Of a DNA stretch of 64,000 bases, positions 52,457 to 64,000 are shown one piece after another. Within the stretch, counting starts at the first letter, position 1. Each line of letters begins with the position of its first letter. The position numbers and the translations under genes were made by a program. Origin of the DNA: Margaritispora aquatica (taxonomy: Eukaryota; Ascomycota; Leotiomycetes; Helotiales; Discinellaceae); NCBI GenBank assembly GCA_007644065.1, contig VJWN01000007.1:1488001-1552000 (forward strand). Reading direction: 5' to 3'. A model generated the notes under the pieces. That model was given only the letters and a program-made list of their open reading frames with translations. It was not told where the DNA came from and did no database searches.

Positions 52457-55400
52457 ATGGCGGCGATGCGAGGAAAAGCGCGACTGCAAGTTGGGTCAGC
52501 ATCATGGATCGCAGAAGAACGGGAGTCTGTCTCCCAGATTGCTTCTACGGAGACAGAGGAGTTTACATTTTCGGCGCGAAACGAGGTGGATTGGTTGAAT
52601 GAGCACATGGCAGAGATATTCAGCAAAAACCAAGTGTATGTAGACGCGACATGACTTAGAGAATCACCTAATTTTGTGTTTAGTAACGTCGCCGAGATAT
52701 TTAAGACACCTGGGAAACTGAGAGGAAAGACACCAAGGACTATACGAAAGAACAATCCATTAGAGACACGCGAAGTAAGTGGGATGTTGAGGCTTGCAGA
52801 ATCAGGGCTAACATTGTAAAGCCATTGTCAGATGTCTTTTCCTCGACACCAAGAGGAGGACCAAGCCCGTTCAAGCAGATACATTTCGAGAAAGCACTGG
52901 CAACTTTTCAGGTGGCTGAAGACGAACCCGAAAACAATGCTGCTACATCATCGATTGCACCCAAAGCATCCCCACCAAAACATATATACAACGCTTTTGA
53001 TTCTGGCTACTATGGCAGTCAGTCTGAATTTGCCACTCAAGCAAACGAACCATTCGCTCGGACTCTTGCGACAATTTTGTCACCAATTCAACCATATGTA
53101 GATGACTCGGTGATGCTCGAGGCAGGGGATAACGATGGAGAGAATGTTGAGATTTTGGGTCGAGATTCGGAGGAGCGACGCACAACAGAGGGTTCCTTCC
53201 AGTCAGCTAAGGAAGAGCAAACTCGAAATGTTGCAGTAGCAATAGCTGCGGACGACGGCAGAGAGGTAGAGATGGCTAATACTGAGCCTGATAAACCTTT
53301 GTACCCGATTCTAGAATCGCCTCTCCAGGGTCGGACCCAGGTGGAATCTTCGCCGCAAAAACGCTCTCCACAGAGAACCACGCCAGCAAAGTCTTCTCCA
53401 TTGAAAGAAATATCTGTAGGTGAAATTTTAGAGACGCCTCAGCCAGAATTACCCCGGTCACCAGTTAAGACAACGCAACCCGGCCATGAGGAATCACTTT
53501 CAGTGGAGGACGAAAACATGGACGACACTCATTCTCAGTCAGAAGGCTCCAGTCCCATAAGGCCGATAGTTCGCAAAAGTAGTTTGAACTTTGCGTCACT
53601 TCCAGCCCGTGAACCTATAACCACAAAGAAGAGTATCGGAAATCGTGTTTCGAGGACAAGCCACGTAGACCAATCCAGAGCGAGTTACTATGGCCGACTT
53701 ACTGGCGGAAAGAGCATTGGTAATGCTAAACAGGATGAAGAAGACGAGGATGAGATGGATGTTGATGAGTCTGAAGCAATTGAAGAAGTGCACGAAGATG
53801 ATACAGACACTAGCATGACTCGGATGCACAGCAAGACTTCGACACAGCGTCTCCAGGACCAGATCAGCATGCTTGGCCAATCCCAGACAAATATGCGTCC
53901 TTCGAAATCCCTCGCTAATTCTTCCGCTGTTGCGGCGCAAGTGAGCTTAACCAATATCAGCGCTATTGTTTCGCATGAGTTCGAACAGCCAAAGTCCCCT
54001 GTTCGTAGAAAGTCACCTCAACAGAAGGAACGACCAACACCTGGGGCATTTCCGGAGGATGAAGATGAGAGTTGGATTGGGCCTCCACCAACAACTATGG
54101 GTCCACCTGCGATATTCAGCCCTAGACCTCAGATAACGAAGAGCCATACCACAGATATCATGGAAGATATCCACGGCAAGGCTAGCATTGCTGGGTCCGA
54201 GTTTGAGATCCCCAAGCGAGGTGAGCTAGTAAAGAATTTCTCACCAATTCGGGAGTCTGGAGTGCCGGAGCGAACAGCAAACACACTCAGACATATGAAA
54301 TCTGTCTCCACGTCCGTTCTCAGATCTCCGAACAAGGCAGATGACTTGCCAGCAGCAAAGAAAGGTATCTCGGTTTCGAACCCTACCCCTGGAATGCCCA
54401 TGATAAACGAGGCAACGTCCACAACACCTCCAAAATCACCAGCAAGGAGTCACAGAGGCAGCCCATTGAAAGCCGCGAAGGACAAATTTTCCTCAATTCT
54501 GAAAAGTTCGCGAGGCCTGTTTGCAAGTAGTGCCGCTGTGAGTGCGGATGCGAAATCTTCCGCTTTGTCTCCTCCTTCGTCTCGAATGGGCTTGGGGAAT
54601 GCGCCTTCTTTTGAAGATGTGCTATCGCATGCGAATGATGGCAATGTAGTCTATCCCAATCTAGAGATGCACAACAAAGGAAGTCAGCTCTCACTTCGTA
54701 TGCCGAATAGTCCTTTCAAAGCAAGTGCTCGTAAAACAAGGGCATCGACAGAGCGCGAAGAGAAAAGAAAGGAGGATGAGGCTAGGGATGCTAGAGAGGC
54801 GAAAGAGGCCAAGGAGGCACAGAAGCTTGAAAGCCAACTTGAGAAGGCTCGGCTAAAGGTTCGGGAAGATGCTCATAAGGATTTTGTTGCTCATGAGCGA
54901 GTAGCAGCGATGCAGAAAGAGACAATCACAAGGAAAGAGGTAGCAAATCAACCCAAAGCAAGTGAGATAGACATGCCGAGGACTACAAGAAGCAGTCCCA
55001 GGAAAACCAAAGCCCAACTAGAAGCCGAGGGTATAGCTGCAGCTGCAGCTAGTACAGATGAGCTTGCAAATAGGGATATAGAAATGGCCGAAGCTTCTCA
55101 CGCCATGCCTCCGCCAGCAATCCCACGCCCCAAATCTCAAATTGGTCGACCCGGCGCGAAAAGACCACTGAAGCCAGCGAAGGAACCTGCTAACAAAACG
55201 AAGCCCCCCACCGTCATCAGAGTTGATACAGGATCGCAGCGAGGGCATACATACCATCCGTCGACAGCTACCCTAGCAGCCACCTTGCAAGAGTCTCTGG
55301 GCTCCTCTCAATCATCAGGGCCATCCCAAAGCCTTCGTCATAAGGCTAGCACAAGCTCTATTCAAAGTAAAGCCTCGACAAGCAGTTTCAAATCAGCTGC

Positions 55401-56801
55401 CACGAAGGCTTTGGAAGCTGCAGCCAAGAAGAAGGAGCAGGTATGTATTTACGTAACACAATGCAATAATTCCACTAATGTCTTGTTTTAGGACGAACTT
55501 GCTGCTCAAAGAAAGCGGGAAGCTAAGCAGGAAATGGAGAGACATCGTGCAGCCATCAGAGAAGAGGAGAAACGAAAGGAAGAGCTACAGAAGCGTCAAG
55601 ATGCCGAGAAACAACGAGAACTCCAACGTGAGCGTGAGCGATTGACTGCTCAAGCAGATGCAAAAAAGACGGCACAGCGTCAAGCTATTGAGAAGAGGCG
55701 GTTAGAGATGGAGAAGGCAAAGGAGACGAGAGCACCGCCTCCAGCTATACGACCACAGCCCGCCGGCGACCTCGCTCACCCCATGCTCCAAGACAAGGCA
55801 CTTCCGCCTTTACCATCACAGCGCGATGCAAATCCTCCAAGACCTATCAGAATGAATACTGCAGTGCAGAGAACGCAAGAGGAAACCTCAAGACCCGCAA
55901 ATGTCATGCTTCACAATACGAACAAGGCACCACCAAAACGACCACTTCAACAAGACTCTGAAGAGCAACATACACGCCCCACTGTTCAACGTAACGGCCC
56001 TTCCTACCAGAATGACTACCAGTCTAAGAGGCGACGGACTAGCGATAAGTTTGACGATGATGACGATATGACTGAGAGTCGGCCAAAAATGAATGCGCCG
56101 CCAATACGTCAATCAAGCAGCCGTCAAAAGGTAAAATTCTCGACAACGTCGTTTAAATATCAGCTAACAGTGTGTAGGAGTTTACTACTAAATCGCTTTT
56201 CCCAAGTGGTTATCCCAATGCTCCACCATCGACAGCTAGTCTTCAGCGGTCAACTCTGATCTCTCAGCACAATATGAACCAGGTGAAAACAACACATCCC
56301 TTGGATATGGCTCAAATGTCCAAGGGTCCTATCCCGTTTGCATCAAGCTCAAGTCATGCGAACACACAGCACAAAACTCCAGCCCGTTCTGGAGCACCGA
56401 ATGGTGGTGGCAAGTCAGTCAAATCTGTTGCCAAATCATCCCCAAGATACCAAAATGGAGAGAATATTGAGCTTCCAGAGATTCATACTGATTCCGAGGA
56501 TGAGGATTCTGATCCGGGAGATTTCCCTATTCAAGGATGGACGAATTCGCCGGATCTCCGCAAGGCTTTGGTAATGCAAGAAACTATTGATCCTGCCCAA
56601 ATATTTGGCCAACCAGGGCCTCTGAATATGGAGGAGGTCTTCAGCAAGAGCAAGGATAGGTGGCACAAATTCCGCAATCGTACATCAAGTGCCAATTGGT
56701 CCGGCTCCGATCGCTTGACTGAGGACGATGTTCGGAAGGATTTAGAAGCTCGTGACAAGGTTAGAAGGCAGGGAGGATGGACTTACGATTCTATGGTATA
56801 A
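52457..56801 (+). CDS. INCENP/Sli15-type inner centromere protein
   Basis: Scaffold of the chromosomal passenger complex: binds and activates Aurora kinase and targets it to centromere and spindle. Exons 52457-52635, 52684-52774, 52822-55440, 55492-56130 and 56178-56801 give 1,383 aa in frame. The N-terminus (VDWLNEHMAEIF, then FKTPGKLRGKTPRT) fits the survivin/borealin-binding region. A long Ser/Pro-rich disordered middle with many S/T-P and R-K sites follows. Two highly charged helices, about 730-790 and 960-1040 (RKREAKQEMERHRAAIREEE), resemble the single-alpha-helix segment of INCENP. The C-terminal IN-box (about 1274-1331) contains FPIQGWTNSPDLRKALVMQE and the downstream IFGQPGPLNMEEVF, which bind Aurora. 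Confidence 0.92.
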
Positions 56802-57822
56802 ATATACCGTTGTGCTGCGTTGCTTTTGTGTTGCTTTATAGGCTTGGCTGGGATTAAACGGTTTGATAGTTTTTCAGAGCATGATACTCTGTCAAGATAT
56901 GGTGATGGATGGATTATTGATGAACTTTACGGTATGGAGTATGGTTGATGGTTAGATGATAGGCATGGTTTGGTAGGAGTATGAATATAGGCTCTAATTG
57001 CCCATTTACCTGAAACGCCTCTGTCAAGCCCTCCATGTTCTAGTGGAACTTCTGAATGAAAAAATGTAGTGCACAGAGAGATTTGTTGACGTTTTCAGAA
57101 CTTTTGAAACTGTGGCGCTCAAATACTTCATTCTGATATTGTGCATGATCTACTTTTGCCACTTATACATATCTTGCCTAGGTAGGCTTGACATATTAGC
57201 ACCAAGATTCTGTTTTACTGACAGATGATGGCATAGTGAGTACCAAGGAATGTAAAATGATCGGCCTCGAAGGGAAATCAATGGCTAATACATTAATGAA
57301 CTAATCTACCATCTTTTGGAAACAAATACTACTCTACTGATGCATCATCGTGCAAGGTCTACATTAATATTTGCATGAATTCAGGTTGTTGATTTGGCAG
57401 GAAGAAATTCGCGTAGCTATTCACAAGGCAACCAGGCGTCAGCCCCACTATCAATAATATCTGGAACTTCTAAGTTCTGACGAGTGCCAACCATATCCTC
57501 CACAACGACGCGCAGAAACAGTTTCTACTCGCACAATTCTTTGTATCTGGTTTTGAGAGCATATTTCTCATTATTGTCTAGTTATTGAGCGACTCAGTCG
57601 GATCTTCCATTATTCGACATCATACCATTTCCCCTAGCAAGAGCGCGCCATTTCACGATCTAGCTTGTGTACTCGTGGTATCTACTTTCGCCATTGATTC
57701 TGCAACAAATCCGCCCCGTCTTCTGCGACCTGCGTCATCCCACTGGTTTGTTTACATGTGTTCGCAGTCCGCAGATACGGGCGCTTGAAGAAACACTCGC
57801 TATCCCCAACGCCTAAAGCGAG
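56802..57822. other. Intergenic region before the J-protein gene
   Basis: 1.0 kb between two plus-strand genes. The left part holds the INCENP 3' UTR; the right part should contain the J-protein promoter. A short open frame (57585-57788) carries no motif. Confidence 0.4.
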
Positions 57823-60800
57823 ATGGTTAAAGCCGATCTAGCTCGAGATTACTATGCTGATCTTGAGTTGCCTCCAAATGCAGACTTGGCCGATATCAAA
57901 AAGCAGTTCAAGAAGCTTGGTATGTGTTTTCACAGTCAAATTTAGGGTTTCTGGAGCTGACATTTCGCAAATAGCTTTCAAGCACCATCCAGATCGAAAC
58001 CCTGGACGAGAAGTTGAGGTCTTGGCCGATTTTCAGAGGATTCAATCTGCCCACGAAGTCCTAAGTGATGCTACAGAGAAAGCGAAGTACGATGCCAACC
58101 GAATTAGACCTGGGTACCGAAACTACGCTGGATTTGCCGGATATTCAGGAGGAACATCTTCTGGCCAGAAGGGAAATCCTTGGTCAGATGTTGGCCGTGA
58201 CTTTCCTCCTCCCCCCAAGGCTCCTACAGCTCGCAATCGACCTTCCCAGTCAGCGGGAGCGAGAAAATACGATACCTTTAGAACTCCTCCTCAATCGGCA
58301 TATCAAACTGCGCAAAGTGGACCAGACTCGAGACAAGATACTTACCGAGCTTTCGACGCAATGCGTCACCCTCAATCCAAGCCTCAACCGGGAAGCTCAC
58401 GAGAGCCTCCTAAGCCTCCGCCGCGAAATACAGCACAATCAGGACGAGAGGAGAACAACGCTCGCGCACAAGCGGAGGCAGCAGAAGCTCAGAGAAAGCA
58501 AGCCGAGAGAGCGGCCCAGGCAGAGAGAGCAAGGGCAAATGGACCGCAGTTTGGCTACGAAGATTATCGAGAATCCAACACCTCAAGTCGCAGAAGTCAC
58601 AGCACACATGCCTCCAACAGAAAAGGTGGGTTTCAGCCAAACACCCCAGGTGGGGATGAACCAGCAGCAAACAAAAATGCCTACTTCACCGCACGAGACA
58701 AACCTATGGCCCCCCCACCACCACCACGACAAAATCCAGCTACGTCTAGTTCAAATGCGGTACCAGATCCGCTCGAGCAGTTTCGAAGACAGGATATTCC
58801 TTCAATGGAGACACGCCCGAGTCAACCATATAATACTCAAGGAGGGGAGAAATTCAGTCTTCACGGTGGGGCCAATGTCAGTAGATCCAAGAGTACTCGA
58901 GAGAATAGTGGAAGATTTGAAAATGGTCAAGTGCCCAGGTCTGGATCGGATTCTAGTTTGAATTCCCCACGACGTACCAAGTCCACCACCCAGCAAAAAC
59001 CGCGACCTGCTAGAGTGGACAGCTCGAGCTCGGATGAGGGAGCTACAATACACAGCTTTCGAGCTAAGCCAACGACAACTAAAAGCAATGGGTCTGCTCC
59101 CAGAGGCACGCAGCCCACGCCTGATGGCATGAAAGGTGCTGAATCACCACGTAAGCAAGGCAGAATCTCCCTAATGAGACAGTGGATGAATGAAAATCCA
59201 GGCGAAGAGCCCCCTCCTAACGGTTTTCCTCCAGATGGTCTCCCGTTGCGCTTCAACCCAGCACCTACAACACCTACAAAACCCAATAATACAGCAGGCA
59301 ACAACGATGCCAAGGGTCAACCATCAATGTATGCAAACTCCGCTTACTCTTCTTTCAGTTCTAAGATTGCTTGTCCATCAAATTTTCTTTCACGGAATCA
59401 GCCTTCGGTTCCGCGAAATGTTTCACAGAAAGTCGAGATCACTCAGCGCGAGCGGTCAAAGAACTTCAATGACATGGTTGAAGTTGAGTTAACCCCACAA
59501 AATGTCAAAACTTCTGCAAAACTTCCTAGTGGATATGCAGTAGGGCCAGTTGACCTCACTGCGTTTGAAAAGGAACAGCATAATCTTATTGATAAGCTGC
59601 TCTCAAACAAGCGCAGGAGCAGCCAGAAATACAGCTCCCATGACAGTTCGGTCAAGTCGAAAGGTAACGGTTACGAGCAGTCTAACAAGACAGCCGTATA
59701 TCGTGAGCCTACTGACTTAGGTAGCTCCTCAAAAAGCTTCAAGCAAAACAGATCATATATTCTTAATTTTAACAAAGCCCACGAAAATCTTGATAACCTC
59801 GAGAAATCTGCTAACCGTGTTATGCATCAAAGTTTTAGTTTCTCAATCAATAGTGATACTTTCACAGCCACACAGCCTCGTAAATTCAGCAGCAGTGCGG
59901 AAAACATCAGCACCAAATTCAACCCAGACGAATGGAATGGAAAATTTGAAGCAGGCGATGTTCGTTTCAAGCCTGCTGACAGCGTTCCTGTGATGAATCC
60001 TCGTGCTCAGTCTGCCAGCCGCTCAAGGGGCAGATCACCACCCAAAGTTCGTACGACTGTCGATTCTAAATTCATGCCATCTAGTGAATCGGATGTCCCG
60101 AATGAATCACCTAGTGGAACTAAATTCTCGGCCGAGGAGTGGAATGAAACATTCAAGGATCAGACTTTCGCGGTTCCATCTACACCCATCGTCCCACCCC
60201 GACCATACCCTAGTAGGAAGCGAACGAATACCAATATCAAACCAACCATGGGTGGCCGTGCAACTGTTGCAAATGAAAGCGACAGCTCTGATAGTAAGCC
60301 ATTATTTGCAGAACCTCAAGGCTCGACTCCCCAAGCATCCGGACCTGATCCAATGGATGTTGATACACCACCTGCTACACGTGCTATGCCTCAATTTGTG
60401 CCATCCGTGGCCAACGAGAAGCTGAAAATCAATACTGATCCTCTGAAGCGTCCAGCCGAAAGCTCTACACGCTCTCCAATCGACGAGGAAGATCTCACGA
60501 TCAACTTTGAGGACCTTAAAATCAAAGGCTTCGACCTTGCGATGCCAACACCTCCTGCCCCCGCAGCACTTACTGGCATCTCTGATGTACCGACCCAGGA
60601 CGCTTTTGACAGTTATGTTGGACGTTATTCAGCTTACATGAATCAGTGGGATGCCGTCAACAAGCAATTCCTTCTGCATATTGTAACCCGTCAAAGACAA
60701 AATGAGGAACTGATGAACAAGCGATGGACCGAACCCGCCGTCACCGAGGCATATCGACTGTCGCTGAGAGAAGATCAGTCAATCCTTCAGCGATGGGCTG

Positions 60801-60937
60801 ATATGACGGAGAAGCATGCCAAGGTGGTCAAGGATTATGTCATTACGAATGCACGAATGCATGCACGTGGTGGACGAGATGAGCAAAAGGAGTACGAAGG
60901 TGAAGATGGACCAAGTCCTAGAAAAAAGACTCATTAA
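57823..60937 (+). CDS. J-domain (DnaJ-type) protein with long disordered tail
   Basis: Exons 57823-57919 and 57975-60937 give 1,019 aa; the 55-nt intron splits the J domain. The N-terminus MVKADLARDYYADLELPPNA is followed by the HPD motif (37-39) in FKHHPDRNPGRE and ends as SDATEKAKYDANR, so this can stimulate an Hsp70 ATPase. Residues about 90-900 are disordered: Pro, Ser, Gln, Arg-rich, with an EARAQAEAAEAQRKQAERAAQAERA helix near 205-230. The last 130 residues (YVGRYSAYMNQWDAVNKQFL, then RQRQNEELMNKRW) form a predicted helical domain. Filamentous fungi share such proteins, but I know of no studied role. No glycine/phenylalanine or zinc-finger region is present, so it is class C. Confidence 0.9.
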
Positions 60938-63900
60938 TAGCACGTCTTACAATGCCCGACGTTGCGAGCCTTTTCAAGCGCTGCATGAGCAGGTGTAGCT
61001 TTATCTATAGCTTTTGGACTTCTTGACTACAAACAAGAAAGTGGGCGATACCTAGCGGCTAACGGCGATGATGTTGATGGTTCTGATCCTAGCTGGTGAT
61101 TGAGCAATCAACGTTATGGCAGTTTTGATCTTACGAATTTCTTGTTATTGTTTCTTCTTGCATTGGGCGATATCTGGCAACGATACCCTCGGTTAGGTTC
61201 TTCTTGATTTGCATAGTGGGCGAGGGACTAGGAACGAGATACATCATAGGGCGAGATGGTACAGGAGGATCGCGAATCTGCGATGTTTTTCTAACATCTT
61301 GTTCTTACTTTTCTCATTCACGAAGCAGGTGGTTAGCATTGGCGTCGGTTGAATTTTCCTCTTGGCAAAGGATAAACATGTTGTATGATATGATAGATAG
61401 GATGGACAGATGAGCGAGCGCATTGGGCACTTGCCATTTAGCGATGGTAGAATACTGATACTGCATTTTCGAAAGCTTGTGAGCGCGATTTGGCGCGAGC
61501 GACGCTACACGACTCATATGCTAATATCTGGTGTCTATCTGAAGGCATGGGAAACATAGATAGGTATTGCAGACAGCCGAATATACTGCATATCAATAAC
61601 CTAATGTGCCAAGAAGAGATTGTCTACTTGCTTGCTATGAGACGAGCTGATGATTTTGCCTGTGTCCCTTCTACATGAGCCATTGTGATTACATCTTGCA
61701 GAATACAAAGCAGTACTGAATTCTTAGTCATGCTGCGAATGATCCCAACAGGTTTGAAGCGGCATCCTGACCCCAAAACAGCTGTGCATGTCCGTGCTTA
61801 GACCGTTTAGTACCTGTACCCAACGATCAAAGTTAGGCACAGCAATGTTAATTTCAGAGCTTGTGATTAGCATCAACGTCAAACAGACCTTGTGTCCTTT
61901 ACCTTTTGTCCTTGAGTGATCCATGTCTCCCTCACATAATGTAAGATGCCCACCTCATCATCTCTATACTTTGTTTGATTGATAAAACGGCCTCACCCAC
62001 AGCTAAAATGCCTATTTTATAGCGGAAAAGTGGAGTGGAGATTCAGTCCGTTTGTTAACACAATCAGAGCTGTTAGTTACCTGAACTTCAGGTCAAAAGC
62101 GTATAGATATTACTTTGAACCTACCTACAAGCTAGTTTCGATCAGAATAGGCTTGAAAAGTGGAAGGTTGACAACGCTAGTTTCGAGTGGATGGAAGGCT
62201 GGTGTACTTAGTCTCGGGCACGAAATTTATATTTTTTGGGTCGACATGTCAAGAGGCATCACAGGCAGGGCGTCTTAGGGCTTGCGATAAGATTTATGTC
62301 CGCTTTGACGAGTCTTAATTCTAGGTTATGTTGCTATGGGACGTCTGAGGGCAGCGATCAAAAGGATCGCAGTACAGTTCAAAGGTGGCGCCCCCCAATA
62401 TGACAATAAACCTAATGAGCATTCCACCCTCTTATAGCGATATAACTTGCGGTCAGAAAGAGAGACCCAATGCGTATAGGTTGTATTTTCCGAAGAAGAT
62501 ATTGTTCAAAAGCTCGATTACATCAGTATATCCCAATGTGCCGCATCATCCCACTGTTCTGTCTGCCCCCACTTCCCCATCCTTTGAGCTGCATGTGTGC
62601 AGGGTTCTCCACGTTCTCAGCCCTATGTCATATCTCGGTAGTATGCAGATCGATGCGCACGGCCCAGTCTCGAAAGACGTCTAGATTGTAATGCGACTTT
62701 GGTTGCTTGATCGCACGGGGGGTGTTGTAAATATTTATCGAGGAGTGTGTCTCTGGTGGTAGGTTGGGAAAGGTCGGGATAATCGGAGCACATGGTTATA
62801 GCTGAAAATATTGTGGTGGTTGTCGATATGTTGGGACTGGGTATGACACGACATTTTGTAGACGAATGGCACATTCGCTGTTTGCGTCGCTGATCTTCTA
62901 CTGCTACATGTGCCTCTCCATGTAACAGCTGTATATCTTATGTATTGTGAATTCGATATGCGGTATACTTAGGTCAAGCTGTGCGTAGGAAGGCTGTTGG
63001 ATAGCGAGGGATCGTGCCACAACTGGGAAGAGTCTGTAACAGATTATTAGCTCGACAGGCAGGACACTTGTTCTGCGACTGGGCGGATTTGTATGTTGAG
63101 CTTCTGCGAGCATTTAAGGGCTTCTGTGATATTGTGACTTGAGTTGGGGTAATTTTGGTGTTCAGTGATGACTGTTGCATCCTCTTCTTGAACTCGGAGC
63201 TGCGCTGAGAGATGTGTAAAAGACCAGCAACCATTCTCTTGAGCTTATTGATATTCATACTAAGATATTGAAAATATCAGCTTTAGTGGTTTTATGAGGC
63301 AGCCTTAGATTGAGACATTGTATTTGTTGGAGATCGAGGGTTGTTGGTCAGGGGCATACTCAAGAGGAAGACCGAGGAGACCATGGGTTCTGAAATGCAT
63401 CTAGAGAGAGGAATATATCCCAGCTCTGATGCAACTATCATCCATATGTGCACGAGAAGATGAATCCAAGACTCCCAGACTCCAAATCGTCGAATTTATG
63501 TAATCTCTCGTCTTGCATATATTGTAAAATCTTGCACTCGCTCCAGCGACCCTGATACAGTCGCGTTTGTGATCTGAAATTCTCACGTTGGCACTTTGGC
63601 TAAGCACAACAAACTAAGCCCACACAAAACTCTTGCCTAATCCTCCCTTCTTCACAAACACACCAAAAACAATCCTTGCTTCAATCAAGGAAAGCACTCT
63701 AATAAATCGACCACGACGCCAAATCTTCTGCGGAGCTTCTGGATATCCTTTCAAGTAATTATCCACTTATTGGGACGTACCACAGGAATTGGGCAATATT
63801 ATTCCCATAAGTTCTCCTCGTGTGGCCGCGCCTATAACCTTCTCCGCTCCATTATCATCGTTGGAAAATCTTCTGCACGCCATCCCGTCGACACAGACAA

Positions 63901-64000
63901 CAACTTAGCTGTACTCTTCGACGAATAGACTCATCCTGTGCAACAGATATTGTATAACTTTCACTTCTGCAGATTCATCCGCAGTTTTCATCTGCGTACA
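60938..64000. other. Gene-free terminal region
   Basis: 3 kb with no gene I can support. Small frames (61204-61413 plus, 62385-62684 plus, 62974-63258 minus, 63401-63607 minus) are short, motif-free and do not join into a longer protein with plausible introns. The last few hundred bases (63640-64000) are CT/CA-rich and could be the leader of a gene starting beyond 64000. Confidence 0.45.

Noticed and set aside
62974..63258. Minus-strand 94-aa frame with a CPACRAN segment
   Set aside because: A single C-x2-C and basic N-terminus are not enough; possible exon joins give different, unrecognisable C-termini. Could be a small gene, but I cannot support it.

Overview
The window is chromosomal DNA of a filamentous ascomycete (Pezizomycotina; a leotiomycete-like origin is possible but I cannot prove it). 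The evidence is short GT-AG introns of about 45-170 nt in most genes, two Zn(II)2Cys6 regulators, a fungal conventional kinesin, an INCENP/Sli15-type protein, a cytochrome P450 and an NCS1 permease, and a transposon copy with a repeat-induced-point-mutation (RIP) signature. I joined the exons by hand; every spliced model below keeps an open frame from ATG to stop.

Layout. 1-8.8 kb: conventional kinesin (-), Rad6-type ubiquitin-conjugating enzyme (-), a proline/glutamine-rich protein with a Cys-rich tail (-), and a single-pass membrane protein (+). 8.8-14.9 kb: a gene-poor stretch holding a complete but dead Tc1/mariner element with terminal inverted repeats and TA target duplication. 14.9-19.1 kb: a 1,367-residue regulator with two Cys6 clusters, a TALE-type homeodomain, C2H2 fingers and, unexpectedly, five copies of a ~65-residue helix-turn-helix-like module. 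20.1-27 kb: an EthD-like protein (+), a Zn2Cys6 factor with a 4-nt coding start exon (-), a KDM8/JMJD5-like JmjC protein (-) and a DUF1349-like protein (+).

27.4-43.8 kb looks like a catabolic (or, less likely, biosynthetic) gene cluster: a Rossmann-fold protein, a Baeyer-Villiger-like monooxygenase, an alpha/beta hydrolase, an HSL-type esterase, an NtaA/SnaA-type FMN monooxygenase, an NCS1 transporter, a CYP504-like P450 and a Zn2Cys6 regulator at the right edge. The parts fit together as uptake (NCS1), ring or chain oxidation (P450, FMN and FAD monooxygenases), ester/lactone cleavage (two hydrolases) and pathway-specific control. The substrate is unknown. A FUSC/BRE4-type membrane transporter lies immediately beyond the regulator.

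48.7-61 kb returns to housekeeping genes: an IST1 homologue (+), an acyl-CoA dehydrogenase (-), an INCENP homologue (+) and a J-domain protein with a very long disordered tail (+). The last 3 kb shows no gene I can support.
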